From an uncultured Bacteroidota bacterium (lineage in GTDB: Bacteria > Bacteroidota > Bacteroidia > Flavobacteriales > Flavobacteriaceae): DNA of 6,980 bases. How positions within the stretch are numbered: the stretch's first letter is position 1; every line of letters starts with the position of its first letter. Below are positions 5,325-6,980 of the stretch, in pieces. The notes beneath the pieces are model-generated. The model did not search any database. It saw nothing but the letters and a program-made list of their open reading frames with translations, and was not told the DNA's origin. The stretch is from positions 1-6,980 of the forward strand of contig CAILTC010000131.1 in NCBI GenBank assembly GCA_903837025.1, given 5' to 3'. The translations under genes and the position numbers were made by a program.

Positions 5325-5918
5325 ATGAAAAGAATATTATTTTTTGTTTTTATAATAGGTATGTCCATTAATGGATATGCACAGGATGAGTTTATGACCA
5401 AGTTTAAACCGATTCCGCCTAAAAACAAGCCTTTAAAAATTAAAAAAGAAGCTCATCCAAAACCAGATTTACCAATAATTACTCCGCCAATTGTTTTGAA
5501 ACCAGCTCCGATACTACCAATTGATATTTTCGCTGATGCGAATTTATATAAAAAAGAAGAAAATTCGAAAGGTATATTTTATAGAAAAAATCAAAATTTG
5601 GGTACTTTCAAAACCAAATCTTTTACTTCTAAAATACAATATAGGGATGCCGCTTTTGTTGATGGTGACAAGATAAAAGTATATTTGAACAATGCCATAA
5701 TTCAACCTGAAGTTTCTTTAGAAGGCGAGTTTAAAGGATTTGAGATACAATTAGAAAAGGGTAGTAATAGGATTGATTTCGAAGCTTTGAACGAAGGTTT
5801 TGCTGCACCAAATACGGCTCAATTTCAGGTTTATGATGATAAAGGAAATCTTATTTCGGCAAGTACCTGGAATTTAGGGACCGGCTTTAAAGCGAGTATT
5901 ATATTGATAAAAGAATAA
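5325..5918 (+). CDS. secreted protein with Pro/Lys-rich spacer and conserved C-terminal domain (paralogue 1)
   Basis: This 197-residue exported protein has unknown function. A signal peptide (~1-20, ending YAQ) is followed by DEFMTKFKPIPPKN and a spacer (~25-70) rich in Pro and Lys. The segment YRKNQNLGTFKT (~86-97) leads into a conserved domain (~100-197) with YRD, VDGDKIKVYLN, GEFKGFEIQLEKG, IDFEALNEG, PNTAQF and WNLGTGFKASIILIKE. The alternating hydrophobic pattern suggests a beta-sandwich. The DGD...LN...ALN.G...PNTA pattern resembles a domain seen in secreted OmpA-family and caspase-like proteins of Bacteroidota, but I cannot name it. There is no lipobox, type IX sorting domain or catalytic motif. 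The C-terminal 113 residues are ~65% identical to the next gene, pointing to tandem duplication; the spacer differs in length. It probably acts in the periplasm or at the envelope. Confidence 0.88.
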   Translation: MKRILFFVFIIGMSINGYAQDEFMTKFKPIPPKNKPLKIKKEAHPKPDLPIITPPIVLKPAPILPIDIFADANLYKKEENSKGIFYRKNQNLGTFKTKSFTSKIQYRDAAFVDGDKIKVYLNNAIIQPEVSLEGEFKGFEIQLEKGSNRIDFEALNEGFAAPNTAQFQVYDDKGNLISASTWNLGTGFKASIILIKE

Positions 5919-5936
5919 AAATAATTTATATAATTT

Positions 5937-5971
5937 TTGTGATTTATTAGCTTTAGTTTTTTTTATTTTTG
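5937..5971 (+). promoter_or_regulatory. candidate Bacteroidota promoter for the second secreted paralogue
   Basis: TATTTTTG at 5964-5971 matches the TAnnTTTG -7 consensus exactly, and TTG at 5937-5939 lies 24 bases upstream, close to the usual 17-23 base spacing of the -33 element. Transcription would start near 5978, giving a ~30-base leader before the ATG at 6010. The second paralogue may therefore be transcribed on its own as well as by read-through. In such AT-rich DNA the match could be chance. Confidence 0.4.
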
Positions 5972-6009
5972 GACTTTTAAAAATATTGATTGATACGTAT
6001 TCGATACTT

Positions 6010-6687
6010 ATGAAACAGCTTCTTTTTTTTATTTTCCTAATAGGTGTCGGTTTTAAGAGCTTTGGTCAAATAGAATTTAACCCTAAATTTAAGGCAATAC
6101 CGCCAAAGAACACCAATTTTAAACCCAAAAAAGTTACAGCGCCAATAACTCCCGAAAAACCGAATATTGTTGCTCCAAGTGTGTTTACTAATACCAATAT
6201 TCTAAACACCAAACCCAAGGTGAATAATTCGTTTCAAATTGGTGTTCCTGATAATTTTTCGATGATTCCAAAAAAAGAATTTGTCAATCCAGGTGATTTA
6301 ATTGTTCAGAAATTAAACAAAAAACCGGATAATGAAGACCAAATTGTTTACAGGAAAAATCAGGATTTGGGGGATTTCAAAACCACTTCTCTTACGGCAA
6401 AAGTAATGTATCGTGATTATGGTCAGATAGACGGAGACGCGATTCGTGTTTTGTTGAATGATAAAGTAATTGTTACGGAAGTTGTAATGACTGGAGAATT
6501 TCAGGGCTTTGAAATAACTTTAGAAAAAGGGTTTAATAAAATTGATTTTCTAGCATTAAACCAAGGAACTGTAGGTCCAAATACAGCCGAATTTAAGGTT
6601 TTTAATGACAAAGGCGCGCTAATTTCGGCAAGCCAATGGAATCTAGGAACAGGGTTTAAAGCTACTATTATATTAGTAAAAGAATAA
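6010..6687 (+). CDS. secreted protein with the same C-terminal domain (paralogue 2)
   Basis: This 225-residue exported protein is a paralogue of the preceding gene. I choose ATG 6010 because MKQLLFFIFLIG begins a proper signal peptide (cleavage after ~FGQ, residue 20); an earlier ATG at 5986 would add eight residues ahead of it. After cleavage IEFNPKFKAIPPKN mirrors the same element in paralogue 1. The spacer (~40-110) is about 28 residues longer, less proline-dense and more Asn/Lys-rich. Residues 113-225 align without gaps to paralogue 1, with 73 of 113 identical by hand count: YRKNQDLGDFKT, YRD, IDGDAIRVLLN, GEFQGFEITLEKG, IDFLALNQG, PNTAEF and WNLGTGFKATIILVKE. It follows paralogue 1 by 91 bp on the same strand. 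The conserved domain with diverged tethers suggests a surface-exposed or periplasmic binding module held by different linkers; the ligand is unknown. Confidence 0.88.
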   Translation: MKQLLFFIFLIGVGFKSFGQIEFNPKFKAIPPKNTNFKPKKVTAPITPEKPNIVAPSVFTNTNILNTKPKVNNSFQIGVPDNFSMIPKKEFVNPGDLIVQKLNKKPDNEDQIVYRKNQDLGDFKTTSLTAKVMYRDYGQIDGDAIRVLLNDKVIVTEVVMTGEFQGFEITLEKGFNKIDFLALNQGTVGPNTAEFKVFNDKGALISASQWNLGTGFKATIILVKE

Positions 6688-6806
6688 AATTGAATATTTT
6701 TAAAATTCGATTTTTCAATTCCGAAATTAAAAAGTAATATGAAATTTTAAAACCCCACACCCTTTTATTTCTCTTTATTATAATTTTTATTAGTCTTACT
6801 TAAGAA

Positions 6807-6959
6807 TTATGTAGATATATTTTTAAAAATTCTATATATACTAAAAGGAAAAAATAAAACATGAATTAATAGTAAGAAAAAAAATTCAGGTTTACTAAAT
6901 GACAATATTAGAAGTATAAAAACAGGAAGAATCACTTGGTAATACTCATTCATGAAAAT
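6807..6959 (-). CDS. hydrophobic reading frame at contig end, possible membrane-protein C-terminus
   Basis: A minus-strand frame stays open from the adapter junction (6959) to TAA at 6807-6809. An internal ATG at 6953 would give 48 residues, starting MNEYYQVILPVFILLILSF and ending RIFKNIST. Two hydrophobic stretches (YQVILPVFILLILSF and FFFLLLIHVLFF) separated by SKPE look like a transmembrane hairpin with a basic tail. About 51 codons without a stop is longer than expected by chance in DNA this AT-rich, but T-rich DNA also gives Phe/Leu/Ile runs by composition alone. If real, it is either the end of a larger membrane protein cut by the contig end or a small membrane protein, convergent with paralogue 2. 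The family is not recognised. Confidence 0.3.
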   Translation of the reverse strand: MFMNEYYQVILPVFILLILSFSKPEFFFLLLIHVLFFPFSIYRIFKNIST

Positions 6960-6980
6960 AGATCGGAAGAGCGTCGTGTA
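6960..6980. other. Illumina adapter read-through
   Basis: The last 21 bases begin AGATCGGAAGAGC and continue with CGTCGTGTA, which is the TruSeq adapter sequence (the universal-adapter side). It is not genomic. The final base of biological sequence is about 6959, with base 6960 shared or ambiguous. Confidence 0.97.

Noticed and set aside
6688..6720. AATTGAA...TTCAATT stem after paralogue 2 as a terminator
   Set aside because: The 7-bp stem is nearly all AT with a 19-base loop and no clear T-tract; too weak to call in DNA of this composition.

Overview
The window looks like a metagenomic contig from a Flavobacterium-type member of the Bacteroidota. The evidence is the AT-rich DNA, lipoprotein and secreted-protein N-termini of flavobacterial style, a recognisable gliding gene (gldI), a cyclophilin-FKBP fusion known from flavobacteria, and TAnnTTTG-type promoter sequence. 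Both contig ends carry non-native sequence. About 115 GC-rich bases at the left end come from another genome, and the last 21 bases are Illumina adapter. The usable flavobacterial sequence is therefore about 116-6959.

Layout. From about 3170 down to 118 there is a minus-strand cluster, in transcription order: a DHH/DHHA1 phosphoesterase (NrnA type), a possible 27-residue basic microprotein, gldI, a dual-domain cyclophilin-FKBP lipoprotein (4-bp overlap with gldI), and the first ~26 codons of another secreted protein cut off by the chimeric junction. The three named genes combine nucleotide/RNA turnover with periplasmic protein folding; GldI and the fusion protein are both envelope lipoproteins carrying peptidyl-prolyl isomerase folds and probably act on exported proteins. 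A long inverted repeat lies upstream of the cluster. Next, also on the minus strand, are a CLC-F-type fluoride/proton antiporter (3239-4486) and a Rid-family protein that lacks the usual catalytic arginine (4551-4937). They are separated by a perfect 14-bp inverted repeat.

A 387-bp AT-rich gap (4938-5324) separates these genes from two plus-strand tandem paralogues (5325-5918 and 6010-6687). Both encode small secreted proteins with a Pro/Lys-rich spacer and a shared C-terminal domain, about 65% identical by hand alignment, of unknown function. A short hydrophobic minus-strand reading frame runs into the right-hand contig end and may be the tail of a membrane protein.

I see no mobile element, CRISPR array, tRNA or rRNA, and no clear new multi-gene system. 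The most interesting biological items are the microprotein candidate upstream of gldI and the tandem secreted paralogues. The most consequential technical item is the contamination at both ends.
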